DNA of 64,000 nucleotides from an uncultured Erysipelotrichaceae bacterium (GTDB taxonomy: Bacteria > Bacillota_I > Bacilli_A > Erysipelotrichales > Erysipelotrichaceae), in NCBI GenBank assembly GCA_947569705.1, contig CANOSP010000010.1, forward strand, positions 1 to 64,000. The letters are read 5' to 3'. The position numbers were made by a program, and so were the translations under genes. The notes below the pieces were generated by a model. That model was not told the origin of the DNA, searched no databases, and saw nothing but the letters and a program-made list of their open reading frames with translations. This document shows, piece after piece, positions 17,196 through 27,488 of the stretch (positions are counted from its first letter, which is position 1; every line of letters begins with the position of its first letter).

Positions 17196-19061
17196 TTATT
17201 TCACTACTTTAATTAAACATTTGATTTCTTTTCCATTTATGGTTTTCGCATAAAGCCATGTTAATCCTTCTGATTTTGCAATTACTTTTCCGTTTTTATC
17301 CACAGTTGCGATTTTATTATTACCGATTCTCCAAGTTATTGCCTGATTAGCGTTGGAAGGATTTACAGTTGCTTTGAATGTATATGCAGTGCCTTTTTTC
17401 ATAACCTTCTTAGTATTATTCAATTTCACACTTATCGGTTGAGGTATCACTTTAACAGTTGCTCTAATTTCCTTACCATTTATCGTCTTTGCATATATAT
17501 ATGCAGTACCTACAGCTTTTGCACTCACTTTACCATTCTTATCAACACTCGCTATTTTTGCATCGCTGCTTCGCCATGCCACTGCTTGATTAGCATTTGA
17601 TGGATTTACAGTTGCTTTAAATTGTATTGTTTTTCCTAATGTGACTACCTTATTACTATAATTCAGTTTCACACTTATGGGTTTGGGTATAACCTTTACA
17701 GTAGCTTTTATTTCCTTACCATTGATTGTCTTTGCGTAAATATATGCTGTACCTACAGCTTTTGCGCTCACTTTACCATTCTTATCAACGCTTGCAACTT
17801 TTGTGTTACTGCTACGCCATGTTACTGTCGGATTTGCATTGGTTGGTTTAACAATCACCTTAAACTGGCCTGTATTGCCTAGGGTAATTACTTTATTGCT
17901 CACATTCAGTGTTACACCGGTAGGTTTGATATTTAAACCCTTTGCACAACTGTAATTACCGCTTTTTCCTACTACAGTAGTACCTTTTATTTTCTGAATC
18001 GGATAAACTCGATAATAGTTATAAACAGCATTTGATGCAGTTGTATCTACAAATTTACTAGTTGTAACTGTTGCTCGATATTCATATTTACCGTTTCCGA
18101 TTCTCCTATAGACACGATAACCGTCTGCTTTATTAATATTGTTCCAATTCAGTGTAATTTTATTAACACCGCTTGCTTTGGCTTTTAAATTTTCTACATT
18201 GAGCGGTACGTATCTATTCGCAGAAAGCCAGCCTTGATTTGTTGCCAAGTGTTTCGGCATTTTACTTTTTAATTCTGTTTCTGTAATTAAATTACCGTTA
18301 AATCTTGTTCTATCGCTTTCTAAATTTTTAAGACCTCTTAAATCTGGCAATGATTTAAGATAATTATCGCTGGCTTTTAAATATTCCAATTGTGTCAGTG
18401 CTTTCACAACATCAATATTACTTACTTTATTGTCATCAAAGAATAAACCATGCAAGTTCTTTAAATTTTTTAATCCGGAAATGTCTCTAACATTATTATA
18501 TGAAAAATCTAAAATACATAACTGTTTCATATTTTGTATAGGTGAAATGTCTTCTATCTCATTGCCATACATGGTTAAATTAATTATTTTTGTTAACTTA
18601 TAAAGCGGAGAAATATCTTTAATATTATTATCACTTATATCAAGATCATTTATATAAATTAAATTTGTTAATGGTGAGATATTACTGATTTTATTGCTAT
18701 ATATACTCAACTTCGTCAAATATTTTAAATTCTTTAATGGCTCAATATTAGTAATTTGATTATTGTTTAAAACCAATTCTCGCAAATTTGACAAATAATC
18801 TATTCCTTTAATGTTCTTTATTTTATTACTTCCCGGCCAACTATGAAGTTTGTAAATTTCTTTTGCCTCTCCTTTTGTTAAAATACCATCACCGTTTTCA
18901 TCACCGAATTCTAAAACCAATTCATATAATACGCGATCCGGAATACCTGTTGAATCGTTTTTTATTATATCATTATTTGTTACCTGCGCTTTAACAGCTG
19001 ATATATTAATAATACCAAGTGCCAACAATAAGCACAAACATACTGTTTTCGCTTTTTTCAT
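17196..19061 (-). CDS. Secreted internalin-like LRR protein with three BIG2 domains
   Basis: The 621-residue product has a signal peptide (about 1-25), an EF-hand or dockerin-like loop DENGDGILTKGE (54-65), and about eight 22-residue leucine-rich repeats of the internalin type (pattern LxxLxLxxNxIxDISPL) to about residue 255. A fibronectin-III-like domain (about 285-375, WNNINKADGYRVYRR) and three BIG2 domains follow. LRR heads of this kind usually bind proteins. The partner is unknown. It is the last gene of a three-gene unit, 19 bp after the preceding gene, and ends before a strong terminator. It has no LPXTG or membrane anchor. It is a shorter paralogue of the LRR protein at 24633-27350. 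Confidence 0.9.
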   Translation of the reverse strand: MKKAKTVCLCLLLALGIINISAVKAQVTNNDIIKNDSTGIPDRVLYELVLEFGDENGDGILTKGEAKEIYKLHSWPGSNKIKNIKGIDYLSNLRELVLNNNQITNIEPLKNLKYLTKLSIYSNKISNISPLTNLIYINDLDISDNNIKDISPLYKLTKIINLTMYGNEIEDISPIQNMKQLCILDFSYNNVRDISGLKNLKNLHGLFFDDNKVSNIDVVKALTQLEYLKASDNYLKSLPDLRGLKNLESDRTRFNGNLITETELKSKMPKHLATNQGWLSANRYVPLNVENLKAKASGVNKITLNWNNINKADGYRVYRRIGNGKYEYRATVTTSKFVDTTASNAVYNYYRVYPIQKIKGTTVVGKSGNYSCAKGLNIKPTGVTLNVSNKVITLGNTGQFKVIVKPTNANPTVTWRSSNTKVASVDKNGKVSAKAVGTAYIYAKTINGKEIKATVKVIPKPISVKLNYSNKVVTLGKTIQFKATVNPSNANQAVAWRSSDAKIASVDKNGKVSAKAVGTAYIYAKTINGKEIRATVKVIPQPISVKLNNTKKVMKKGTAYTFKATVNPSNANQAITWRIGNNKIATVDKNGKVIAKSEGLTWLYAKTINGKEIKCLIKVVK

Positions 19062-19080
19062 TCTCTTTCTCCTCGCTTAT

Positions 19081-21645
19081 CTAGAAGCCAAAATCAAACA
19101 CCGAGATTCGTACTTCAATTTCCATTCCGTTCACAGCTTCTCCGATAATATAAACCTGTCCCTCTGCCTTTGCCTTCACTTTTCCGTATTTATCCACCGT
19201 CGCAACATTAGGATCACTGCTGTACCACTTGATTGTTTGATCTGCATTGCTTGGTTTAAGCGAAACTGAAATCGTCTGCGTTTCTCCCGGTGTCATCCAA
19301 GGCGAATAGCTTAGACTATAACCGGTCGGTTCCGGAATTACTTTAATAACTGTTTTAGTTTCTTTCCCGTTAATCGCTTTCGCATAAATATAAGCAGTTC
19401 CCGGAGCATTAGCGACCACTCTGCCGTTCTTATTTACAGATGCAACTTTTGAATTACTGCTGCGCCATGTAACCGCCTGATTTGCATTGCTTGGATATAC
19501 TGTCGCTTTTAATTGCGTTGCCTTACGCTCTGTTAATGTTTTACTGCTTATATTCAATTTTACGCCTGTTGGTTGCGGAATAACTTTTACCGTTGCTCTC
19601 GCTTCTTTTCCGTTGATGGTTTTGGCATAAACATAAACAGTTCCGGTAGTCTTTGCCGTAACCTTACCGGTCTTATCAACAGTAGCGATTCTTGAATTAC
19701 TTGTTCGCCATGTTAGTGATCTGTTGGCATTACCGGGAAAAACATTCGCTTTGAACTGTGTACTCTTTCCGACGGTTACTATTTTCTGACTGTAATTAAG
19801 CTTAATACTTGTGGGTTTGGCAAGCACATGGATCTGTGCTTCACCCTGTACTCCGTCCGCAGTTTTTGCATATATCGTTATGATACCCGGGGCCTTCGCA
19901 GTTACTCTTCCGGATTGATCCACAGAGGCAATCTTTGAATTTTTACTGCGCCAGGTGATTGGTGCTTTCGCATTCACTATTGCGGCCTTTAACTGTGCTG
20001 AGTCTCCTATGGTAAGATCTTTCTTGTTCGGTGTGATTTTTACACTGGGTTTCGGCAAAACTTTAATTAAAGTTTGTGTTTTATAACCATTGCCTGCTTC
20101 TGCATATAACCACGCTGTTCCTTGTTGCTTCGCAGTGATTGTCCCTGTGCTGTTTACTGTAAATATTTTTGTATTACCGGAACGCCATTTAATATAATTC
20201 GTACCGGAACCGTTTGGATTATACGAAACATCAAATTTCAATTGGCTTCCTGCATTCACAACCGGACTGGAATAATTCAGCTTTATATTATTATCATTTT
20301 TTGTAAGATAAGGGATATGATATAAACTAAACGAATTATAATTATTATCTTTCCCTGCTAAGAATACAAATTCATTATTGTAATAAACAGGGGCTGCATT
20401 GCCTGAATAATAGATATTCGCATATTTTCTTTTTACCAAAACTTTCAAATTATCATCGACTAACATATATACAAGGGAATGCTTACCGTTTATTTCCTCA
20501 TCATAGAACACCGCAAAACGATTATTTGACATTTTTACAACTCTCGGATCTCCGACCTTAATACCGGTTTTCGTCGGATGATATCCGGTAAGCCATTGAA
20601 ACTTCACCGATGCGCCTGTTTTATTTGTCTTGATCGCATAAAGATTTTTCATAGAGTCTAAGTTGCCGTTGACTCCTTGTATCTTATAGTTATGAGGAAC
20701 CGATTTACCAAACACAAAGCCGCCGTTACTGCCTAATTCAAATGCATTAACGGTTGTACCGGTTTTATTATCGCCTACCTCTCCGTTAATCAGAAACAAA
20801 TCCTGTTTCGTCGTCGTTTGATTTGGAGTATTAAAATTTAAAAATGCTTCTGATACAACAGATCTCGGATATGCATCGCCATGATCAATAAAATAAAGAT
20901 TGGTACCGTCTGTTTTTACAAATTGATTAAACGAATGACTGGTATACGGCTGCTTTAAATTTTTTATTTCTTTCATGGTAGCAGTATCAATATAGAAAGT
21001 AATATTGGATTCATGATTTTTCCCATCATCGGGATTTACAAACATCGAGCGGGATGTGTGTACAACTAAAATACCACGAATAATCGTCATGGAACTCTGA
21101 CCGCAAGCAAGTGATTCTACAATTCCGGCAAGAGCGTTTGAAGCGTTACTTTTTATTTTAGCTTGTGCTTTAAAATTAAATTCAGAATCATATTTAGCAA
21201 TAGAAATAACATCCTTGGTTCTGCTTTCAGAAGGATTATCTTCACCGGTCAGTAAATAATAATATCCGTCACTTCCCTGATGCACGGCACCGTATTTTCG
21301 CATTGGTAAACTAACCGTTTTTTTCTTAATAACAGTATAGCTGTTATTTAATGTATATACATCAAGTTTATTGGTATCTTCATTATAGGCCGTGATAAAC
21401 AAATTTCCGTTTGACTTCTTAAAATAATTTAAGTACTGAGGACGAGACCAATTAAGTGGTGCATCATAAGGTGAATTATAAGTATATAATGCTTTTTTGA
21501 TCCCGTTATTTGCACTTATATTTCCAAAATCTTTTATTGCACCAAATTCTGCTTTACTGACAGCCGCACTTGTTGTAACGGTGATTGTTTGTAAAAGCAG
21601 AATAGCACAAACTACTGTAGTTACAATTTTTCTAAGCCTTCTCAT
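19081..21645 (-). CDS. Secreted propeller-like protein with five BIG2 domains
   Basis: The 854-residue product begins with a signal peptide (about 1-28). Residues 60-440 have repeated beta-strand patterns such as GYYYLLTGED, NLYFIDHGDA and FVFLAGKDN, which suggest a beta-propeller, but I do not recognise a named family. Five BIG2 domains fill the remainder (about 455-854). The most C-terminal one is more divergent than in its neighbours and ends in DFGF. It is the middle gene of a three-gene unit (35 bp after the PPC gene, 19 bp before the LRR gene). A ligand-binding role is only inferred. Confidence 0.8.
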   Translation of the reverse strand: MRRLRKIVTTVVCAILLLQTITVTTSAAVSKAEFGAIKDFGNISANNGIKKALYTYNSPYDAPLNWSRPQYLNYFKKSNGNLFITAYNEDTNKLDVYTLNNSYTVIKKKTVSLPMRKYGAVHQGSDGYYYLLTGEDNPSESRTKDVISIAKYDSEFNFKAQAKIKSNASNALAGIVESLACGQSSMTIIRGILVVHTSRSMFVNPDDGKNHESNITFYIDTATMKEIKNLKQPYTSHSFNQFVKTDGTNLYFIDHGDAYPRSVVSEAFLNFNTPNQTTTKQDLFLINGEVGDNKTGTTVNAFELGSNGGFVFGKSVPHNYKIQGVNGNLDSMKNLYAIKTNKTGASVKFQWLTGYHPTKTGIKVGDPRVVKMSNNRFAVFYDEEINGKHSLVYMLVDDNLKVLVKRKYANIYYSGNAAPVYYNNEFVFLAGKDNNYNSFSLYHIPYLTKNDNNIKLNYSSPVVNAGSQLKFDVSYNPNGSGTNYIKWRSGNTKIFTVNSTGTITAKQQGTAWLYAEAGNGYKTQTLIKVLPKPSVKITPNKKDLTIGDSAQLKAAIVNAKAPITWRSKNSKIASVDQSGRVTAKAPGIITIYAKTADGVQGEAQIHVLAKPTSIKLNYSQKIVTVGKSTQFKANVFPGNANRSLTWRTSNSRIATVDKTGKVTAKTTGTVYVYAKTINGKEARATVKVIPQPTGVKLNISSKTLTERKATQLKATVYPSNANQAVTWRSSNSKVASVNKNGRVVANAPGTAYIYAKAINGKETKTVIKVIPEPTGYSLSYSPWMTPGETQTISVSLKPSNADQTIKWYSSDPNVATVDKYGKVKAKAEGQVYIIGEAVNGMEIEVRISVFDFGF

Positions 21646-21680
21646 ATTAATTGTCCTTCTTTCAATCTTTACTTTTAACT

Positions 21681-24419
21681 CTATTTCTCTACTTTAATTA
21701 AACACTTTATCTCTTTTCCGTTTAATGTTGTTGCATATAACCAAGTCAGCCCTTCTGATTTCGCTGTTACTTTACCGTTTTTATCTACTGTGGCAATACT
21801 TGGGGTTCCTGTTCTCCATGTCACCGCTTGATTCGCATTTGTAGGAGTTACTGTTGCTTTAAAAGTATAAGATGCCCCCTCTTTTAATGTTTTCTTATCA
21901 GCATCAAGTTTTACACCGGCTGGCTGCGGAATCACCTTAATTAAGGCTCTTGCTTCCTTACCGTCCGTTGTTTTCGCATACAGCCATGTTAAACCGACGG
22001 ACTTCGCTGTCACTTTACCGTTTTTATCTACTGTTGCAATGCTTGGGGTTCCTGTTCTCCATGTCACCGCTTGATTTGCGCCGCTCGGATAAACAGTCGC
22101 TTTTATTTGTGAACTCATACCGACTGTAATAATTCTTTTATCGGTGTTTAATTTCACTGAAGTAGATTGTGGCACTACTTTTACCAGTGATTTTGTCTCT
22201 TGTCCATTGATGGTTTTGGCATAAACCCATGTCATACCTATGGATTTAGCCGTAATCTTGCCATTCTTATCAATCGTTGCGATTTTAGTATTTCCGGTTC
22301 TCCAAGTCACCGTTTGATTCGCAGTAGCCGGATATACATTGGCTTTTAATTGTGCTGTTTTGCCCACAGCTACTATTGTCTTATCACTGTTTATCTCTGC
22401 AAATGCCGGTGCCGGTATTACTTTTATCAGAGCTTTTGCCTCTTTGCCGTTTGCAGTTTTCGCATACAACCATGTTAAACCACAAGATTTCGCTGTAACT
22501 TTTCCGGTTTTATCAACAGTCGCTATGTTTGTATTGCCCGTACGCCATGTCACTGCCTGACTTGCATTAGCAGGATATACAGTTGCTTTTAATTGTGATG
22601 TTTTACCGTAAGTGATCACCCGCTTGTCCGTATTTAATTTCACACCGGTTGCCGGAATCCTTTCAACTTTTACGAGTGTCTTTGCACTGCCGTATTTGCT
22701 TTTTGCGGTTACATAAGTATTTCCGTATCCCAATGCGGTAACTTTACCGTTACTATCTACTCTCGCAATCTTACTGTTTCCGACTGAATACGTAATATTT
22801 GAGCTTGGTGTCGATACTGCATTCATATTGAATGTGCCGCCTAAGCTTAATGTTTTTGTGGATACACCGACTTTCATACCCTTTCTATCCAGTTTAAAAT
22901 GATACGGAACCTTTTCCGATCCGTCTAAGAAAGTACCGTCTACTCTGATATAGTAAGTTCCCTTTGCTAAATGCACAGTATCTTGAATGTAGGACTCACT
23001 TGCATATGATGTTAAACCGCGAACAGAGAATTCGTTTTTATCTTCAATTCCTATATCCCAGCGAGAATAAGGATTCTTAAATGCTTTATGCCAAAATTCC
23101 AGTACATAATCCGCACTCGTACCGATATTAATCTTATAATAATCTTCATCACCGGAATCTAAAATCTTGCCGTAGTATTTGGTTCCTGTCTTGATCTGAT
23201 CGGCTGCAGAAGCAGAATTATTAAACTCCGTTTCCCAAACTGATGTTTTTGTATAATTGACCTTTAGAGTATATGGAATATCACTCATCATATAAAAGGT
23301 GTTCACTTTGATAAAATAGTTGCCTTTAGGTAATCCGACATCACTTAGCTTAGTAGAATTTTGGATCATAGTAGAATCAAAAGAAGTTATTTCAACAGCA
23401 TCTTCGGTTAATAAGTCAATGGTCCAGTGCTCTGCGCCTATTCCTGCCGCATGACCGAATTCAACATCAATTTTTCCGTCTTCCGGCAATGTGAAACGAT
23501 AATAGTCTACGTCGTTATCCGACATCAGCTTCCCGTTGATCAAAGTATTCAAACTTAAATGATCCGCAACAGTCATATCGTCATTATATTCGCTTTCCCA
23601 TGTATTTGTCTTTGTATAATTAACTGTTAATTGATATGGCTTACCATGTACAGATGAAGAATAAGATCTGATCTTGATATAGTAAGTTCCTTTCGGTAAA
23701 CCGATATTTTTTAACGTCGTTTTCTTTTGACTTAATTTGGAATCAAAATAAGATAATGCCTGTCGATTACCGTTTAAAAGTTCGATATTCCAGCTATCAA
23801 CGCTATTCTCTGCCGCATGCTCAAAAATCACATCAATTTTCCCGTTTTCGGTTAATGTAAAACGATAATAATCATTATCCTCATATGACATCAACTTACC
23901 ATTGATCAAGGCATTCATCTTAAGCGTATCAGCTGTAGAAAAATCATCATTTGTTTCACTTTCCCATGCGCTTGATTTTGTATAAGATACTTTCAATGTA
24001 TAAGACACTTTAGTAACACCGGAATTATAGGAAGAAATTTTAATATAATATTTTCCTTTCGGCAAACCGATATTCTTGTTCGACGTTACCTCTTGATTTA
24101 ATTCTGCATCGAATGAACAAATACTGCCGCTTTCAGCATTTAAAAGCTCAACATTCCAATGTGCAGAATCATTTTGAATTTGGTGCATAAAATCAATATC
24201 TATTTTTCCGTTTTCCGGCAACGTAAAATAGTAATAATCTATATCACCGTAAGCACTGATCACTCCTTGAATACTTGTATTCAACGGAAGATAATCAGCA
24301 CTGCTTACATCATTGTTGCTTTCAGACTCATAACGATCCGCAGCTGTAATCCTTGTCGGATACAGCATTGAACATACAATCGCTAAGCATAAACCCAGCA
24401 TCACATTCACTTTTCTCAT
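21681..24419 (-). CDS. Secreted protein with four PPC-like and five BIG2 domains
   Basis: The ATG at 24419 is chosen because a signal peptide starts there and AAAGGAG lies ten bases before it; an upstream in-frame ATG would add 21 charged residues. The 912-residue product has four repeats of about 110-120 residues with the pattern ExNDDxSxADxL, GxDVDYYRFTLPExGKIDV and LPKGxYYIKI, which is typical of bacterial pre-peptidase C-terminal domains. Five BIG2 domains follow. There is no enzyme domain, so this is probably a structural or binding protein. It heads a three-gene unit with a conserved promoter at 24504-24532. Confidence 0.88.
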   Translation of the reverse strand: MRKVNVMLGLCLAIVCSMLYPTRITAADRYESESNNDVSSADYLPLNTSIQGVISAYGDIDYYYFTLPENGKIDIDFMHQIQNDSAHWNVELLNAESGSICSFDAELNQEVTSNKNIGLPKGKYYIKISSYNSGVTKVSYTLKVSYTKSSAWESETNDDFSTADTLKMNALINGKLMSYEDNDYYRFTLTENGKIDVIFEHAAENSVDSWNIELLNGNRQALSYFDSKLSQKKTTLKNIGLPKGTYYIKIRSYSSSVHGKPYQLTVNYTKTNTWESEYNDDMTVADHLSLNTLINGKLMSDNDVDYYRFTLPEDGKIDVEFGHAAGIGAEHWTIDLLTEDAVEITSFDSTMIQNSTKLSDVGLPKGNYFIKVNTFYMMSDIPYTLKVNYTKTSVWETEFNNSASAADQIKTGTKYYGKILDSGDEDYYKINIGTSADYVLEFWHKAFKNPYSRWDIGIEDKNEFSVRGLTSYASESYIQDTVHLAKGTYYIRVDGTFLDGSEKVPYHFKLDRKGMKVGVSTKTLSLGGTFNMNAVSTPSSNITYSVGNSKIARVDSNGKVTALGYGNTYVTAKSKYGSAKTLVKVERIPATGVKLNTDKRVITYGKTSQLKATVYPANASQAVTWRTGNTNIATVDKTGKVTAKSCGLTWLYAKTANGKEAKALIKVIPAPAFAEINSDKTIVAVGKTAQLKANVYPATANQTVTWRTGNTKIATIDKNGKITAKSIGMTWVYAKTINGQETKSLVKVVPQSTSVKLNTDKRIITVGMSSQIKATVYPSGANQAVTWRTGTPSIATVDKNGKVTAKSVGLTWLYAKTTDGKEARALIKVIPQPAGVKLDADKKTLKEGASYTFKATVTPTNANQAVTWRTGTPSIATVDKNGKVTAKSEGLTWLYATTLNGKEIKCLIKVEK

Positions 24420-24503
24420 AACTTTCGTTCTCCTTTTCGCTGTTTTAAAAATCCCATTGATACTTTCTTGCTTGTCATACAAAACTTATTATTTCCTAAT
24501 TCT

Positions 24504-24532
24504 ATTTTACATGAATTGCCTTTGTTAAGCAA
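24504..24532 (-). promoter_or_regulatory. Promoter of the PPC/propeller/LRR unit
   Basis: The minus strand reads TTGCTT, 17 bases, TAAAAT, about 85 bases upstream of the start at 24419. The sequence CCAAATAGG directly before the -35 is nearly the same as that at 27420-27428, so this is a shared promoter type. Confidence 0.65.
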
Positions 24533-24593
24533 CCTATTTGGTGAATATCCGACTTAACCCGATCCATTTATGTCATTTTATTCAAATAATAAA

Positions 24594-24624
24594 AGGTAGA
24601 CGTTTACAGCAATAAACTCTACCT
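24594..24624 (-). terminator. Terminator after the 905-residue LRR gene
   Basis: AGGTAGA (24594-24600) pairs with TCTACCT (24618-24624) and is followed on the minus strand by TTTTATTATTT. The core is the same as in other BIG2 gene terminators. Confidence 0.7.
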
Positions 24625-24632
24625 ATTTAAAA

Positions 24633-27350
24633 TTACTTTTTAATCACTTTCACCAAGGCTCTTACTTCAAGTCCGTTCACTGTTTTCGCATACAGCCATG
24701 TCAATCCTTCAGATAGTGCAGTCACCTTTCCGCTCTTATCTACTTTCGCTATTTTTGTGTTTCCGATTCGCCATGTCACTGCTTGATTCGCATTGGTCGG
24801 ATTGACTGTCGCTTTAAATGTATATGTCGCTCCCTGTTTTATCTCTTGTTTTTCACTGTTCAATTTTACTGCCTTAGGTTGCGGGATTACCTTTACCGCT
24901 ACCTTTATTTCTTTTCCGTTGACCGTCTGTGCATAGATTGTCGCATTCCCCACTGCTCTTGCACTCACCATTCCGTTTTGATCGATACTCGCTACTTTTG
25001 GATTGTCACTTCGCCATGTCACTGCCTGATTCGCTCCCGTTGGATTTACAGTAGCTTTAAACTGCGTTGTTTTACCTAATGTGACAACCTTACTGCTGTA
25101 ATTAAGTTTCACATCCGTTGGCTGCGGTATCACCTTTACGACGGCTTTGACTTCTTTACCGTTAATCGCTTTCGCATAGATATATGCTGTACCTACTCTC
25201 TTTGCGGTTACTTTACCGGTTTGATCTACACTTGCAATATTTGAATTGCTGCTTCGCCATGTCACTGCTTGATTGGCATCTATCGGATTGACTGTCGCTT
25301 TAAACTGCGTTGCTTTCCCCAATGTGACAATCTTACTACTGTAATTCAATTTTACATCAATAGGTTGCGGTATCACCTTTATTAATGCTTTTGCTTCTTT
25401 TCCGTCTACTGTTTTTGCATACAGCCATGTCAATCCGACAGACTTTGCGGTTACTTTACCGGTTTGATCTACAGTTGCCGTTTGGGGATTACCTGTTCTC
25501 CATATCACCTTTTGGTTAGCTCCGTTTGGCAATACCGTTGCTTTTAATTGACTGACTTTACCAACTGTTATTATTCGCTTTTCAGCATTCAGCTTTATGC
25601 CTGATGTACCGACAACTATCCCCTTGGCATAAGCATAATTAGTACTTGTTCCTTTCGTCTCTTTTCCATCTTTGATTTTGTAAGGATAAACACGATAATA
25701 ATTATTTTCAGTATTTGATGCCGTTCGATCATAATAAACAAATTTATCTTCCCCGTTTACCTTCTGTATTTCATTTTTACTTACACCTAAATATTGATAA
25801 GCACCGTTCACGCCGATCCTTCTGTACACTGAATATCCGTCGGCATCACTATGCTTTAAGTCCCAATACAGCATCGTTTCATTGGTTCCGGTTGGTATTG
25901 CTTTTAAATTATCACAAGAAGGCAGCATATACCGATTGGCAAGAATCCACTTTGTATCATTCGCTAAATGTGTCGGCATTTTATTCTTGAACTCCCGTTC
26001 AGTGATATAGTTACTGTGAAAGCTCTCAAAGTCAGGTTTAAAAACGGTATAATAACCATCCAGATTTACAAGTTTTGTTAAATCCGGCAGTTCTCTGATC
26101 TCATTATATTGCAGATATAAGGTGTGTAAATTGATTAAATTACTGAGCGCACTGATATCACTTATATGATTCGTGTTCAGATATAAAGCAGTTAGAGACT
26201 GTAACTCCTTTAAGCTGTCAATATTACTTATACTGTTATTATCCAGATTTATTATTTCCAATGCCGTACAATATCTTAATGCGCTAATATTATTAATTTT
26301 ATTATAGCTGATATAAAGTTCATTCAAATTAATATTTTCTGCTAGAGGACTGATATCACTGATTTCATTATCTGATAAATCTAAAATTTCCAAATTTGAC
26401 AGATTACTTAACACTGAAATATCTTTAATTTTATGATAGGACAATGACAGCCATTTTAAAGCGTCAAGCTGCTCAAGCGGATCGATACTTTGAACATGGG
26501 TAAGCGCCCAAGGATCATTGGATAAATCCAAATATTCTAATAAAGAGAGTTCTGCGAGTGATGATATATCGGTAACAGCATTAGATCCAAGATCTAAATC
26601 AGTCAACTTCGTTAAATTTTTCAGCGAAGCTATATCAGTAATGTGATTAGAAGCAAAATTAATATCTACTAAGTCAGTTAAATACTCCAGTGCAGAAAGA
26701 TCTTTAATATTATTATGCTCAAAACGTAAATAATTCAATCTTGTTAAATTCGCAAGAGGACCGATATCTTCGATTTCATTCCAACCACTGTTAATAGTAG
26801 ACAACTGATTCATTTCTGACAATGCGGTAATATCTTTTATTTTATTATTTTGAATCCACAATTGTTCTAAGTTCACAAGATTGCTTAAATCAGAAATATC
26901 AATAATTTGATTAGATCCAATATTTAAATAGGTCAAATCAGTCAAGTTTGCGATCGGTGAAACATCTTTGATTTGATTATGACTCAAGTTCAGACTTGTT
27001 AAATTTATCATATTGTTCAATACTGTTAAATCAGATATCTGACCGCCGCGAAGCGCTAATACACTCAAGTTTGTTAATAGGTCTAATCCGGTTAAATCGG
27101 CAACACCTGAAGATGCATATTCAGAACCTAATGTCGTAATATGCAGAGCTTCCTGTTTTGTTAAAATACCGTCATGATCGGCATCTCCTGCTTCTAACAC
27201 CAATTTATATAACGCCGCATCTGGAATGCCGCTCGCATCATTCTTTATGACATCAACGCCGTCATTGTTTCCTTCTGCATTCACACATGTTATATTACAT
27301 ATTCCTATAATCATTACTAAGCACAAGCATAGCTTCCCAATCTTTTTCAT
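24633..27350 (-). CDS. Secreted internalin-like LRR protein with four BIG2 domains
   Basis: The ATG at 27350 has AAAAGGAG nine bases upstream and begins a signal peptide; an earlier in-frame ATG adds nine charged residues. The 905-residue product has the EF-hand or dockerin-like loop DADHDGILTKQE, then about eighteen 22-residue leucine-rich repeats (residues about 75-500; SLNLSHNQIKDVSPIANLT type), a fibronectin-III-like domain and four BIG2 domains. It is a longer version of the LRR protein at 17196-19061 with the same domain order. It is a single-gene unit with its own promoter and terminator. Host or bacterial protein binding is inferred from the LRR family. Confidence 0.9.
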   Translation of the reverse strand: MKKIGKLCLCLVMIIGICNITCVNAEGNNDGVDVIKNDASGIPDAALYKLVLEAGDADHDGILTKQEALHITTLGSEYASSGVADLTGLDLLTNLSVLALRGGQISDLTVLNNMINLTSLNLSHNQIKDVSPIANLTDLTYLNIGSNQIIDISDLSNLVNLEQLWIQNNKIKDITALSEMNQLSTINSGWNEIEDIGPLANLTRLNYLRFEHNNIKDLSALEYLTDLVDINFASNHITDIASLKNLTKLTDLDLGSNAVTDISSLAELSLLEYLDLSNDPWALTHVQSIDPLEQLDALKWLSLSYHKIKDISVLSNLSNLEILDLSDNEISDISPLAENINLNELYISYNKINNISALRYCTALEIINLDNNSISNIDSLKELQSLTALYLNTNHISDISALSNLINLHTLYLQYNEIRELPDLTKLVNLDGYYTVFKPDFESFHSNYITEREFKNKMPTHLANDTKWILANRYMLPSCDNLKAIPTGTNETMLYWDLKHSDADGYSVYRRIGVNGAYQYLGVSKNEIQKVNGEDKFVYYDRTASNTENNYYRVYPYKIKDGKETKGTSTNYAYAKGIVVGTSGIKLNAEKRIITVGKVSQLKATVLPNGANQKVIWRTGNPQTATVDQTGKVTAKSVGLTWLYAKTVDGKEAKALIKVIPQPIDVKLNYSSKIVTLGKATQFKATVNPIDANQAVTWRSSNSNIASVDQTGKVTAKRVGTAYIYAKAINGKEVKAVVKVIPQPTDVKLNYSSKVVTLGKTTQFKATVNPTGANQAVTWRSDNPKVASIDQNGMVSARAVGNATIYAQTVNGKEIKVAVKVIPQPKAVKLNSEKQEIKQGATYTFKATVNPTNANQAVTWRIGNTKIAKVDKSGKVTALSEGLTWLYAKTVNGLEVRALVKVIKK

Positions 27351-27390
27351 CAGTTCCGTCTCCTTTTCAATGTACACCTTTTATAAGGTC

Positions 27391-27419
27391 ATTTTACATT
27401 AATTATCAAGATAAAGCAA
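27391..27419 (-). promoter_or_regulatory. Promoter of the 905-residue LRR gene
   Basis: The minus strand reads TTGCTT, 17 bases, TAAAAT, about 40 bases upstream of the ATG at 27350. CCACATAGG precedes the -35, and ATTAATG precedes the -10. The arrangement matches the promoter at 24504-24532. Confidence 0.65.
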
Positions 27420-27450
27420 CCTATGTGGAACAATAAGCATCAACAAAAAA

Positions 27451-27481
27451 AGGTAGATGTTTAAATTACAAAACCCTACCT
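27451..27481 (-). terminator. Terminator after the CHAP-trefoil-BIG2 gene
   Basis: AGGTAG (27451-27456) pairs with CTACCT (27476-27481). On the minus strand seven or more T residues follow. The stem is short but has the conserved core. Confidence 0.6.
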
Positions 27482-27488
27482 ATATAAA

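Noticed and set aside
22339-22560. Plus-strand open frames that recur opposite BIG2 domains (also 27457-27639, 30282-30485, 34962-35144)
   Set aside because: They are antisense shadows of the repeated BIG2 coding sequence, have no ribosome sites and appear wherever that domain appears.
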